Assembly: GCA_036794395.1 (NCBI GenBank)
Contig: DAIRGS010000389.1
Location: 1 to 6,243, forward strand
Direction of reading: 5' to 3'
DNA length: 6,243 nt
Source: DASXMX01 sp036794395
Lineage (GTDB): Bacteria > Planctomycetota > Phycisphaerae > Tepidisphaerales > Tepidisphaeraceae
The translations under genes and the position numbers were made by a program. The notes under the pieces are model-generated. The model saw only the letters and a program-made list of their open reading frames with translations. It ran no database searches and had not been told where the DNA came from. This document shows positions 6,206-6,243 of this stretch, piece after piece (the first letter of the stretch is position 1; every line of letters begins with the position of its first letter).

Positions 6206-6234
6206 GTGCAGGCTTCCAAGCCTGCACGTGCAGG
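6206..6234. repeat. REP-like hairpin plus overlapping 14-bp palindrome
   Basis: GTGCAGGCTT (6206-6215) and AAGCCTGCAC (6218-6227) form a 10-bp perfect stem around CC. The right arm runs into CCTGCACGTGCAGG (6221-6234), a perfect palindrome, and GTGCAGG at 6228 repeats the start of the left arm, as if a second unit begins near the window edge. There is no T-run, so it is not a standard terminator, although it lies 36 bp after the prepilin stop. Confidence 0.65.
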
Positions 6235-6243
6235 TCTGGAGAC

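Overview
This 6.2 kb window looks like chromosome from a GC-rich bacterium, most likely a planctomycete or a member of a related phylum. The pointers are an abundant-type prepilin-like protein with an FADGH...DPRT tail, a bacterial TMTC-like membrane glycosyltransferase with TPRs, a TlpA-type thioredoxin protein with an Ig-like front part, and several GGCTT/AAGCC-centred hairpin repeats between genes. The taxonomic call is inference from gene style only.

Layout, left to right. (1) Bases 1-266 hold the 3' end of an IS630-family insertion sequence: the transposase C-terminus on + and a probable right end. (2) Bases 264-1796, minus strand, encode a TlpA/thioredoxin-fold protein with a WCGGC active site. 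(3) Bases 1958-2296 are mostly non-coding. They hold a strong minus-strand intrinsic terminator, the 5' half of a CAT-anticodon tRNA whose 3' half is unrecognisable, and a perfect 9-bp hairpin. (4) Bases 2297-3391, plus strand, encode a beta-ketoacyl synthase with all catalytic residues. Its conserved N-terminus extends about 30-40 codons upstream of the first ordinary start codon. (5) Bases 3374-5005, minus strand, encode a TMTC-like polytopic protein with C-terminal TPRs. It overlaps the synthase tail to tail by 18 bp. (6) Bases 4892-5129 form a composite palindromic repeat that supplies the whole N-terminal extension of the TMTC-like protein. (7) Bases 5130-5341 are intergenic with a terminator-like hairpin. 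(8) Bases 5348-5402 are the relic of a prepilin leader with a one-base frameshift, directly in front of a complete prepilin-like gene at 5421-6170. (9) The right edge carries another REP-like hairpin.

The genes do not form an obvious operon or pathway: strands alternate and the functions (transposition, thiol redox, acyl condensation, glycosylation, pseudopilin) are unrelated. The common thread is genome rearrangement: an IS end abutting a stop codon, a tRNA half, a repeat element fused to a coding region, and a duplicated prepilin leader. I see no CRISPR array, defence island, biosynthetic cluster or clearly novel multi-gene system.
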